DNA from: an uncultured Saprospiraceae bacterium
GTDB taxonomy: Bacteria > Bacteroidota > Bacteroidia > Chitinophagales > Saprospiraceae
DNA: 9,722 bases
Assembly: GCA_937921525.1 (NCBI GenBank)
Contig: CAKZUM010000194.1
Coordinates: forward strand, 1 to 9,722
Reading direction: 5' to 3'
Part shown: positions 1-7,133 of the stretch, piece after piece
Layout of the letters: the number at the start of each line of letters is the position of its first letter
Numbering within the stretch: the first letter of the stretch is position 1
Position numbers and translations under genes: made by a program
The notes under the pieces: model-generated
Told to the model about the DNA's origin: nothing
The model's database searches: none
Seen by the model: the letters and a program-made list of their open reading frames with translations, nothing else

Positions 1-24
1 GCACCTCTGTGTCTCTGCGTTCAA
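1..24. repeat. Partial dispersed intergenic repeat at the window edge
   Basis: Read on the minus strand this contains AACGCAGAGACACAGAGG, which resembles a dispersed intergenic sequence family often seen in Bacteroidota and other environmental bacteria (from memory, not searched). It is cut by the window edge, so its true extent is unknown. No coding sequence is associated with it. Confidence 0.4.
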
Positions 25-204
25 TTTTTTCATTGGTGATAGCCAATACTGAACAGTTACCTTTTTTCTATAGATTTTCCAACTCATTGAAAAAAGAAAT
101 CATTTGAAAAATGGACAAGATTATCCAGACAGTTGATATTAGTTTTACCACAAATTTAGGAATGAAGCAGCTTGATAAAACTAAGGTGACAAAGCTAGGT
201 TTGT

Positions 205-277
205 ATTTTACCACATAAGTACATAGATCACATAGTAGGACGTATGCTATGTGACCTATATACCTATGTGATAAAAT
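205..277 (-). repeat. Long hairpin repeat, 31-bp stem, 11-nt loop
   Basis: Positions 205-235 and 247-277 are inverted copies matching at 27 of 31 positions, with loop 236-246. The four mismatched pairs (211/271, 218/264, 222/260, 227/255) are all C/A or A/C on the plus strand. They therefore become G-U wobble pairs in RNA made from the minus strand, and that RNA would be paired along all 31 positions. There is no terminal U-run after the stem on the minus strand, so it is not an obvious terminator. The ACATAG/CTATGT-rich arms resemble dispersed palindromes of Bacteroidota intergenic regions (family resemblance from memory). Confidence 0.85.
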
Positions 278-372
278 TGTCAACTACTTTTGTGGTTTAG
301 ATAAACTTGTCGAAAAACGCAGCATTTTTTTTTGGTTCATTAATTCGCCAACTACTAATTCAAATTCTATAA

Positions 373-1599
373 ATGTTTTTTCAATTCTTTTACGGTCTAC
401 GAATGCACGGTATCAAAGTTAGTTTGCACGAGTATCTAACTTTGATGGAAGCACTCAAAAAAGAGGTTATCAATTATTCTATTGATGATTTCTATTCTCT
501 ATGCAAAGCTATCATGGTCAAGCAAGAATCTCAATTAGATCGCTTTGATCGAGTATTTGGGCATTTCTTTAATGGAATAGAACTCATCCCTGATGATTTT
601 TTTACTAAAAATATTCCTGAAGATTGGCTAAAGCGGCAATTACAAAAAGTATTAACGGAAGAAGAAATTGCCAAATTAGAAAAGATGGGTGGCTTGGATG
701 CCTTGATGGAGCGTTTCAAAGAATTGATGGATGAGCAAAAAGAGAGACATTCTGGTGGCAATAAATGGATAGGTACTGGTGGTTCTTCTCCTTTCGGTGC
801 CTATGGCGAAAATCCAGAAGGGTTTAGAATTGGACAGGATGGCAATCGGAATAAAAGTGCGATGAAGGTGTGGGATAAGAGAGAATTTAGAAACTTAGAT
901 GGTAAGATAGAACTCAATACTCGTAGCATTAAATTAATTTTAAAAAGACTTAGACACCTCACCAGAGAAGGCTTGCCGACTGAACTAGATTTGGATGATA
1001 CAATCAAACGTACTTCTCAAAAAGGAGGTATGTTAGACATTGCACTCGTTCCTTCTAAAAAGAATAAAATCAAGGTGCTTATGCTGATGGATATTGGTGG
1101 CACTATGGACGAACATGTAGCTACTTGTGAACAATTATTCTCTGCTGCTAAACATGAATTTAAATATTTGGAATTTTTCTATTTTCATAATTGTTTATAC
1201 GAATCTGTTTGGAAAGATAATCGCCGTAGACATGCGCAACGAATGCCTACTTTAGAATTATTGAGTAAGTACAATAAAGATTATAAAATAATTTTTGTTG
1301 GAGATGCGACCATGTCGCCTTATGAAATATTTTATTCTGGTGGTAGTGTAGAGCATCACAATGATGAGGCAGGTATCAAATGGCTCAATAGAGTAAAAAA
1401 TCATTTTCCAAATATGGTCTGGATCAATCCTACTCCAGAATACTATTGGAATTTTTATGAGACCATTCCGCTTCTTAGAGATTTTACAGGCAATAGAATG
1501 TTCCCCATGACCTTAGATGGTTTAACCAATGCCATGAAGTGTTTAAAAAATAATAAGAAGATTTATAAGAACGACACGTGGGGCTTGGAGGATATTTGA
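373..1599 (+). CDS. VWA domain protein, CoxE-like
   Basis: This 408-aa protein resembles the VWA/CoxE-like family (COG3552-like), which usually works beside a MoxR-type AAA+ ATPase in assembling or activating other proteins. The N-terminus (FFYGLRMHGIKVSLHEYLTL, residues 4-23) fits the family's usual start, which supports the ATG at 373. A helical, charged region spans about 30-125, and a Gly-rich linker (about 127-160) leads to the VWA fold (about 232-400). The metal-site motif is D240-I-G-G-T-M-D246 instead of canonical DxSxS, and a second acidic site may be D311 in VGDATM. No signal peptide or membrane segment is visible, so it is probably cytoplasmic. No MoxR ATPase lies downstream, because the next gene is convergent; a partner could be left of the window. 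It ends 2 nt from the response regulator's stop. Family assignment is fairly firm; the function is unknown. Confidence 0.8.
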   Translation: MFFQFFYGLRMHGIKVSLHEYLTLMEALKKEVINYSIDDFYSLCKAIMVKQESQLDRFDRVFGHFFNGIELIPDDFFTKNIPEDWLKRQLQKVLTEEEIAKLEKMGGLDALMERFKELMDEQKERHSGGNKWIGTGGSSPFGAYGENPEGFRIGQDGNRNKSAMKVWDKREFRNLDGKIELNTRSIKLILKRLRHLTREGLPTELDLDDTIKRTSQKGGMLDIALVPSKKNKIKVLMLMDIGGTMDEHVATCEQLFSAAKHEFKYLEFFYFHNCLYESVWKDNRRRHAQRMPTLELLSKYNKDYKIIFVGDATMSPYEIFYSGGSVEHHNDEAGIKWLNRVKNHFPNMVWINPTPEYYWNFYETIPLLRDFTGNRMFPMTLDGLTNAMKCLKNNKKIYKNDTWGLEDI

Positions 1600-1601
1600 T
1601 T

Positions 1602-2267
1602 TTAGCCAGTTGCTTTATTTTTATAAAAATCTAAATAATATTTTACCAATCCTACACTACTTTTTACATTCAATTTCTTTCTAAGATTTCGCTTATGCGT
1701 ATCAACTGTACGTGGACTAATAAATAGTTTTTCGGCTATTTCTTTATTGGTCAATTCCTTAAATAGATATTCTAAAATTTGTAGTTCTCTTTTGGTAATA
1801 ATTGTTTTTATAGCATGACCTGGTTCTTTCTTTTTAAAATCTGTCAAGCTAGGAATCAATTGTCCAGAAATATTACTAGAGAAAAAATTCTTTCCATTTG
1901 CTAAGGCCTCTATGCCTACTAATAACTCCTCCATTGGTGCATCTTTATTAATGAAGCCTTTAGCACCATTTTTTAAAACATTGAGAATTATATCTGGATC
2001 TTCTTCTCTGGAAAGGATAAGGATATTGGCGGCAGGGGCAATTGCTAGAATCTTATTAGTTACTTCTAATCCACTAATTGTATCTAAATATAAATCTAAT
2101 AAAACAACATTAACATCTGGATGTTTTTTTATATGTTCAATAGCCATCAATCCATCACTAAAACCTCCAAGCACATCAAACTGTGGCCTGTTCTTTAGAT
2201 AAGCAATTAGGCATTTCCTATATATTGATTCGTCCTCTACAAGTATCGTTTTTATTTGTTTATTCAT
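1602..2267 (-). CDS. NarL/LuxR-family two-component response regulator
   Basis: This 221-aa transcription factor has a receiver domain (about 6-122) and a LuxR/GerE-type helix-turn-helix (about 157-212). The receiver carries the acidic pair E11/D12, the likely phospho-acceptor D58 in VVLLDLY, S86 and the conserved K108 in GFINKDA. Phosphorylation is therefore likely and the domain does not look degenerate. The DNA-binding part shows the family signature LTNKEIAEKLFISPRTVDTH. No histidine kinase is present in the window, so it is orphan here. It follows the porP-like gene by 134 nt on the same strand and has its own promoter candidate (2355-2385), so it may be a separate unit or partly read through. 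LuxR-type CsgD controls curli in enterobacteria; whether this one controls the upstream csg-like genes is inference. Its last codon lies 2 nt from the convergent VWA gene. Confidence 0.92.
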   Translation of the reverse strand: MNKQIKTILVEDESIYRKCLIAYLKNRPQFDVLGGFSDGLMAIEHIKKHPDVNVVLLDLYLDTISGLEVTNKILAIAPAANILILSREEDPDIILNVLKNGAKGFINKDAPMEELLVGIEALANGKNFFSSNISGQLIPSLTDFKKKEPGHAIKTIITKRELQILEYLFKELTNKEIAEKLFISPRTVDTHKRNLRKKLNVKSSVGLVKYYLDFYKNKATG

Positions 2268-2302
2268 TGAGTTTGAAACTAATAGATAATTAATGAGAGA
2301 AG

Positions 2303-2336
2303 GGAGGTATAGAGGGAGGATTTTTTCTGCTGGAGG
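2303..2336 (-). other. Pyrimidine-rich leader with three CCTCC motifs
   Basis: On the minus strand, the presumed 5' leader of the response-regulator gene contains CCTCC three times (complements of GGAGG at 2303-2307, 2315-2319 and 2332-2336). CCTCC equals the anti-Shine-Dalgarno core of 16S rRNA. No start codon uses these motifs on either strand. They may be chance in a C/T-rich leader. Confidence 0.4.
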
Positions 2337-2354
2337 TAAAGAAATCGTTTAAAA

Positions 2355-2385
2355 TAAAGATACATTATTTTTACCTCTTTTGAAA
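2355..2385 (-). promoter_or_regulatory. Candidate Bacteroidota-type promoter for the response regulator
   Basis: Read on the minus strand, TTTC (2385-2382) is followed after exactly 19 nt by TATCTTTA (2362-2355). The known Bacteroidota primary sigma consensus is TTTG, about 19 nt, then TAnnTTTG, so each element has one mismatch. It would give a leader of roughly 80 nt before the ATG at 2267. It lies just after the stop of the PorP-like gene and would separate the regulator from the upstream operon. Confidence 0.4.
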
Positions 2386-2401
2386 GAAAATCTATGTTTT
2401 C

Positions 2402-3334
2402 CTACCAACTATATCGCACACTTAATTCTAGTGTATTTCCTAATAAATTGGTGGCTGCACTTAAACTATAATCATATCCGAATCCTACATGCATTAATCC
2501 ATCTAAATACCCTAAGCCTTCGCCTATGATACAGCCGACTTCTAAACGGGCTATCTCGGCGGTACTCCCACCTAAACCTAACCAAAATATATCTTGAAAA
2601 TAATACCTAATATTCGCATCAAAAGTAAGCGGTACATTTGGTAAATATTTCCCCCAGGCACTTAAAGAAAAATAGGAACTCTTTGAGCGATTTTGATACC
2701 AATTAATTCTTGTTTGGGCATAATAATGTCGCAACCTAGTGAGTTCATACGTTTGTTGCCCAGCACCAAAAGCTGTTTGCAAACCAAAAACTTGTGGCAC
2801 AGATACCCCCGCATAAAACCAATCATCATATTGATAATAAATGCCTAGTCCAAAATCTGGATATATTTTATTCGCATCTGCCCCCAAAATATCGTTTGCA
2901 TCTAATAAACGTACTTGACTAGTTTTGGTGCGATATTGCACCAAGCCAGCATTTAAACCAATTGATAAAAAATGCTTCCGATTAAAAGGAATTCGATAGG
3001 CAAACTGTCCATACACTCCACTCAAACCTAGCACCCCTGTTTTATCATTCAGTAATTGTAAACCTGTATGAAATTGTAAAGATTCAGGCATCCAAGAATA
3101 CAACAAAGATTGGGTGGTAGGTGCTGCTTCAATTCCAGACCATTGTTTCCTATAGTTAGCTGCCAATGCGGTGGTATAATAATCGTCTCTTAAAAAATCA
3201 GGATTAGTTGCGGCTGGATTTAGTAACTGCCAGTTGTTGGAATAATTTAAAAAAGTTGGAAGTTGTTGACTTAACAAAGGGGTAGCTAGAAAAAGTATCG
3301 AAAAGAAAAAAATGTAAATACCCTTTGTTTTCAT
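2402..3334 (-). CDS. PorP/SprF family T9SS-associated outer-membrane protein
   Basis: This 310-aa protein belongs to the PorP/SprF family, predicted 14-stranded-type outer-membrane barrels associated with type IX secretion. A signal peptide covers about residues 1-22 (hydrophobic 6-21, then LLSQQ). The mature start, QQLPTF followed by a Leu-Asn-Pro-Ala motif near 37-41, fits the family's usual Q-x-P-x-F and NPA pattern. The rest alternates short hydrophobic and aromatic beta strands, for example HFLSIGLNAG, YPDFGLGIYYQYDDWFYAG and LELSVRYSW at the end. The terminal aromatic Trp fits a barrel recognised by the BAM machinery. It lies 88 nt after a T9SS type B protein. In Flavobacterium johnsoniae, SprF-like proteins are needed for secretion of their adjacent type B cargo, so it probably serves the upstream gene. 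A perfect hairpin sits in the gap between them. Confidence 0.93.
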   Translation of the reverse strand: MKTKGIYIFFFSILFLATPLLSQQLPTFLNYSNNWQLLNPAATNPDFLRDDYYTTALAANYRKQWSGIEAAPTTQSLLYSWMPESLQFHTGLQLLNDKTGVLGLSGVYGQFAYRIPFNRKHFLSIGLNAGLVQYRTKTSQVRLLDANDILGADANKIYPDFGLGIYYQYDDWFYAGVSVPQVFGLQTAFGAGQQTYELTRLRHYYAQTRINWYQNRSKSSYFSLSAWGKYLPNVPLTFDANIRYYFQDIFWLGLGGSTAEIARLEVGCIIGEGLGYLDGLMHVGFGYDYSLSAATNLLGNTLELSVRYSW

Positions 3335-3355
3335 AGTTTATTTTTATTGGTATCT

Positions 3356-3388
3356 ACGTTTACTAAACCTTCGAGGTTTAGTAAACGT
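3356..3388. repeat. Perfect 15-bp hairpin between the T9SS cargo and porP-like genes
   Basis: ACGTTTACTAAACCT (3356-3370) and its exact reverse complement (3374-3388) flank a 3-nt loop. There is no U-run after the stem on the minus strand, so it does not look like an efficient intrinsic terminator of the operon. Possible roles are RNA processing or mRNA stabilisation, with the two genes then expressed at different levels, or a dispersed palindrome with an AAACCTTCGAGGTTT core. Confidence 0.85.
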
Positions 3389-3422
3389 GTAAGCTCAAAC
3401 GCATCATTGATACGCTATTCTT

Positions 3423-5603
3423 TTATCGAAAAATATACACACTACCTTTCAATGTTCGCTTCTGCCCTATTTCTGTTCGCAATACAAAATAATAGGCTCC
3501 TTCTGGCAGGTTTTTATTTTTCCAAGTACCATCCCAATTATTCAAGTAAGGCTGTGCTTGAAAGATTTGATTACCCCAACGATCAAAAAGTAATAATTCG
3601 TTATTAGGGTATTGTTCTAAACCCAACATCACTAAGTTATCATTTAATCCGTCTCCATTTGGTGTGATGCCATCTGGCACAAATACTCCTGGATCAAACG
3701 GATCTAAAATTATATCAATTTGTACTTGAGTCGTGTCACATAAATTTAGACAAGTCGCTGTTTCATAGCATAGCCGATATTCAAAGGAGGCTGTGGCGCC
3801 ACCATTAAATATTCTCTCATATACAAAAGATCCATTCTCCAAATGCTCTACTACTCCATTTACGGGTTGTGAAATCACTTCAGTCCACACTAAATAATTT
3901 ACTGGTAATTCATCATTCGATAAAATGGCTATCTCTTTTTGATCTTCCTCTTCTGACAGAGTGACCAAATCTTGCCTTGCAATAGGTTTTTTAAAATAGG
4001 TATATACAACAGAATCTTTCGTAAAATCAGGATGATCTTCTGTAGACAAAATCCAATAAAAAATATTTTCTCCTAGCTCCATATTTTGCACAAGGCTATT
4101 CGCTTCTGTACTTTTTTGGATGGAAGCATTGGTGTTTGTTTCCCATCTTCCTGTTATATTTCCTTCTGGAAGAATCGCATTTAAATATACAGAATCATTG
4201 CCACATATTGTACGAGTAGTACCTGCTTCTGCTATGATATTTGGTAGGTCAGTAATAGTAGAATCGGTATTGATCGCTGTAAGCATTTCCGTACAGTTGA
4301 TACTATCAATTGTAAGATTAGTTCGGCAATTATTCGCGTCTATTACTTGAATTGTATGTTCCACTTCTTTGGTTCTGACTACTGCCATAAATTGATCCTC
4401 TGTCCATTCGCCTTCCACTCCTTCAATTTTATATGGAGGTTGTCCTTCTGTTATTGCTAATTGAATCTGGTATTGTTCCCGATCAGGATCACAAATACTG
4501 TCTAATAAAGAGACCTTTGGACCATCTATAAATTGTAGTGGTATATTTCCTTTTACCTCTCCTTGACAACCCGTTTGATCGACTATAGATATTAGTTTAT
4601 ATAAGGTTGCAATTTTTTCTTTGGGAGTTAATTTAAATTTCTTTTTACTCGTAGTGATTGTTTCTAGCTGTGTGCTAAAGGTATAAGCCAAGTTGAAAGG
4701 CCCTTGCCCTTCCAAGGCTACATCAAAAACGACTTCCTCTCCCCTACAAAAAATACTATCGCCTGTCAAGCGAGCGGTTGGTATTGGGGCTACCACTAAA
4801 TCAATCACTCCTGTACCACTAGCGCAACCTGATGTTGATACCACTAAATTGTATCGTCCATTCAAAGTTGTATCTGTATTTACAAATAATAAAGAATCTT
4901 TTTGAGTGGCTACAAATCCATTAGGTCCAGACCAAAAATAATCTGCACCTGCCACTTTGGGAGCTTTAATAAGAATCGTATCTCCCTCACAATGAGAAGG
5001 GTTTATTTCTAATTCTGGAGCAGCTGTGGGGATAATACCGACTTCTGTTTGCCCAGGCAAACTAGTACAGCCTCCATAGCTAATTTCTAAAAAATATTTG
5101 CCTGATTTTGTAGCTAGTACGCTATTGATAATTGGATCCTCCTCTCTTGAAAAAACAGCACCAAAAGGATCAATCCATTCGTAAGTTGCTCCAGAAATAG
5201 ATGGTCCTTCTAATCGTAATGTATCTGACTCACAGACAGGTCCGTTGTTAGTAATAATAGGTATTGGAGGCCGATCTACCACCACCACCTCGAAATAAGC
5301 CGTATCAGAAAATTGATTATTTTGTTCTAGCACTAACTTATAGATTCCCGCCATTGCAGAATCTATACTAGGTTGAATAGCCGTGTTGACAACAGAAAAT
5401 TCTCTGCCTGCTGGATTATACCAATGATAGATAAGTCCCTCCTCATAAGTTGATTCTAACTTTAATGTTCCACCTTTACAAATTGGAGAATTTCCTGTTA
5501 TAACAGGAGTCCCTAGCATAGCATTAGGCTGTTGCATTCCTACTGCGAAGAAAGGAATACATACAAAAACCAAGTTAATAATATGTGGAAATAAGCTATT
5601 CAT
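3423..5603 (-). CDS. Ig-repeat surface protein with T9SS type B C-terminal sorting domain
   Basis: This 726-aa predicted secreted protein has a signal peptide (about 1-22). Four related Ig/PKD-like modules of about 75-90 residues follow (near 32-110, 113-190, 196-272 and 275-357), with aligned opening motifs ICKGG (41), VCESD (123), HCEGD (204) and FCRGE (285). They carry cysteines that probably form disulfides. A middle region (about 360-540) is less clear, and a Big_9/cadherin-like domain (about 541-632) has the pattern LSND...QPVNGVVEHLENGSFVYE. The end (about 637-726) is a CHU_C domain with PDGITPNGDGLND, FDRWGNQIF and LPEGAYYFVL, the marker of T9SS type B export and surface attachment. 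Its ATG follows the upstream stop directly (TAAATG), implying translational coupling to the propeller lipoprotein, and a PorP/SprF gene follows. The function is probably structural or adhesive; the ligand is unknown. Confidence 0.9.
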   Translation of the reverse strand: MNSLFPHIINLVFVCIPFFAVGMQQPNAMLGTPVITGNSPICKGGTLKLESTYEEGLIYHWYNPAGREFSVVNTAIQPSIDSAMAGIYKLVLEQNNQFSDTAYFEVVVVDRPPIPIITNNGPVCESDTLRLEGPSISGATYEWIDPFGAVFSREEDPIINSVLATKSGKYFLEISYGGCTSLPGQTEVGIIPTAAPELEINPSHCEGDTILIKAPKVAGADYFWSGPNGFVATQKDSLLFVNTDTTLNGRYNLVVSTSGCASGTGVIDLVVAPIPTARLTGDSIFCRGEEVVFDVALEGQGPFNLAYTFSTQLETITTSKKKFKLTPKEKIATLYKLISIVDQTGCQGEVKGNIPLQFIDGPKVSLLDSICDPDREQYQIQLAITEGQPPYKIEGVEGEWTEDQFMAVVRTKEVEHTIQVIDANNCRTNLTIDSINCTEMLTAINTDSTITDLPNIIAEAGTTRTICGNDSVYLNAILPEGNITGRWETNTNASIQKSTEANSLVQNMELGENIFYWILSTEDHPDFTKDSVVYTYFKKPIARQDLVTLSEEEDQKEIAILSNDELPVNYLVWTEVISQPVNGVVEHLENGSFVYERIFNGGATASFEYRLCYETATCLNLCDTTQVQIDIILDPFDPGVFVPDGITPNGDGLNDNLVMLGLEQYPNNELLLFDRWGNQIFQAQPYLNNWDGTWKNKNLPEGAYYFVLRTEIGQKRTLKGSVYIFR

Positions 5604-5606
5604 TTA
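5601..5606 (-). other. Zero-gap stop/start junction (TAAATG)
   Basis: The lipoprotein's TAA (5606-5604) is followed directly by the ATG (5603-5601) of the T9SS surface-protein gene. This suggests termination-reinitiation coupling and similar synthesis of the two proteins. Confidence 0.9.
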
Positions 5607-7097
5607 TCGCCAATCAGGCATTGTTGCATTATCAAATAACATGGTTCTACGTTGGCCATCAATCTCCATGACCATAATTTGTTTCTTAGAGATTCCATCA
5701 TTATTGGTATTAACAAAAATAATTTTAGAACCATCTGGGGAAAATCGAGGGTCCAAATCGTTGGTCCCTAACTCTTTATTACTTAGTCTTGAAATATTGG
5801 TAGTTGTGTTGGATCGTAAATCTCTTAGAAAAATTTGAGAATTTAATAAACGACCTGTTTCATTTTCAAATCCTGAAATATCATGGGTGTACAAAACTAA
5901 ATTTCCATCTGTTGAAAATTGTAAACCTCCTGTAGCACCTGGTATATCAGAAAAAATTTGTTGTACATATTCTCCTTCTTCGTTTATTAGAAAAATATCT
6001 GATTCATAGCTAGTTGACCCCGTAACACGAGCAACAATTAAGTTCTGCTGACCCGTCCAATCTACTTCAGAAAAAGTAAAACCCTGGGGTGCTTCTGCTA
6101 CATGATTTAAACCAGTACCATCTGGTCTAATTCTAAATAAATTAGCATTATTCATGTACAATAATTGTGTACCATCTGGTGACCAAGAAAAATCAAGTTC
6201 CATATTATTATACCCTCTAATTGGTAACTCTGTAGTCACTTGCCTCAAGTTGGATCCATCTCTATTCATTACAAAAATGTGGGTATCTATTCCTTTATTA
6301 GAAAGAAAAGCGATTTGTTCTCTATTTGGAGAAATTCTTGGTCGCCAACTACTACCAGCATCAGCTGTTAATTGTATTAAATCTCCTTCTTCATTGGAAG
6401 AGAATATTTGATATTCCTCTATCAATTTCTTGGCATACACAAAGCGATTATTTGGAAATTCGTTTGTCTCAAAACTCCAAATACTACTCGATATTTCTGA
6501 GTAGCTATCTTTAGCAACTACTTGCCAAAAGTATACGGTATTATATGCTAAACCTTTTAATTCAATGAAATTTTCTGGATGATCCATCACCACAATTTCA
6601 CAGTTCGTTTGGTTGCTACTACACAATAAAATATCATACGTTAAGTCATCTTGATCGGTATCTTCTGCCACCCACGATAAGGTCACATCAACAGGTTGCG
6701 CTAAACTTTTATCTGATGGGCTAGGTGTATTGGGCATGGATGGAACTGCATTTGTCAGACTATCTGGTTCTACTTGAATAATGACATTAGCTACTTTATT
6801 TTCAAAAACAGTAATAGATTCTATGACTGTTTTGAAGCCATCTTTTTCTGCACGAACCGTATAAGTCCCTACCTCTATATTATCTAATTCGAATCGCCCA
6901 AAGTCATCCGTTAAAATTAAACTAGTAGCAGGTGTGGTAGAAATTGTCACTCCCTCTACTGCTATATTTTGGCCCATTTCAAAAACGGAACCAACCAGGG
7001 AGCCAAACATTTTCAACTCTACCGTATCTTCTCGGCAAGCAGTTAATAAGAAAAAAAAGACTGCTAGATAGGCTATGGACGAATATGCTTTTTTCAT
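5604..7097 (-). CDS. Lipoprotein with CarboxypepD_reg-like, Fn3-like and TolB-type propeller domains
   Basis: This 497-aa predicted lipoprotein has a signal peptide and lipobox L18-T-A-C21, so Cys21 would be acylated. A CarboxypepD_reg-like/PEGA-like beta domain spans about 31-110, with the D-x-G-x-F and E-V-G-x-Y-T-V signatures (DDFGRFELDNIEVGTYTVRA). An Fn3-like domain lies at about 120-212 (YNTVYFWQVVAKD...SSSIWSFET). A WD40-like/TolB propeller (about 225-497) has repeats RISPNREQIAFLS, SWSPDGTQLLYM, QFSTDGNLVLY and RFSPDGSKIIFV. It sits 36 nt after csgG and its stop touches the next ATG, so it is in the csgG operon and coupled to the T9SS surface protein. A plausible job is a membrane-anchored scaffold for the CsgG/CsgF pore or for the surface protein; this is inference. 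No catalytic motif is seen. Confidence 0.88.
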   Translation of the reverse strand: MKKAYSSIAYLAVFFFLLTACREDTVELKMFGSLVGSVFEMGQNIAVEGVTISTTPATSLILTDDFGRFELDNIEVGTYTVRAEKDGFKTVIESITVFENKVANVIIQVEPDSLTNAVPSMPNTPSPSDKSLAQPVDVTLSWVAEDTDQDDLTYDILLCSSNQTNCEIVVMDHPENFIELKGLAYNTVYFWQVVAKDSYSEISSSIWSFETNEFPNNRFVYAKKLIEEYQIFSSNEEGDLIQLTADAGSSWRPRISPNREQIAFLSNKGIDTHIFVMNRDGSNLRQVTTELPIRGYNNMELDFSWSPDGTQLLYMNNANLFRIRPDGTGLNHVAEAPQGFTFSEVDWTGQQNLIVARVTGSTSYESDIFLINEEGEYVQQIFSDIPGATGGLQFSTDGNLVLYTHDISGFENETGRLLNSQIFLRDLRSNTTTNISRLSNKELGTNDLDPRFSPDGSKIIFVNTNNDGISKKQIMVMEIDGQRRTMLFDNATMPDWR

Positions 7098-7133
7098 TAT
7101 TTAATAAGTTCTATAGGTAATAACAAAAGGATT

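Larger units (their letters stand above)
1..372. other. Non-coding, repeat-bearing intergenic region upstream of the VWA gene
   Basis: No convincing gene lies here. The only long open frame (68-283, minus) runs through the hairpin repeat at 205-277 and encodes a low-complexity peptide, so I treat it as spurious. The stretch holds the edge repeat (1-24), the long hairpin (205-277), a run of nine T's near 325-333 and the leader of the VWA gene. A weak Bacteroidota -7-like match (TAAACTTG, 302-309, plus strand) is present, but it has no properly spaced TTTG upstream element, so no promoter is called. Confidence 0.6.

Noticed and set aside
205..277. CRISPR-like or riboswitch element
   Set aside because: There is a single palindrome, with no spacer-repeat array and no conserved aptamer pattern that I recognise.
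68..283. 71-aa minus-strand open frame
   Set aside because: It runs through the long hairpin repeat and shows no recognisable domain; its sequence is what such repeats produce by chance.
2386..2401. Small GAAAA/TTTTC stem after the porP-like gene as a terminator
   Set aside because: It has five A/T-rich pairs only, too weak to support a terminator call.
3347..3607. 86-aa plus-strand open frame over the hairpin and the T9SS cargo end
   Set aside because: It is antisense to the CHU_C domain coding sequence and begins in the intergenic hairpin; no motif supports it.
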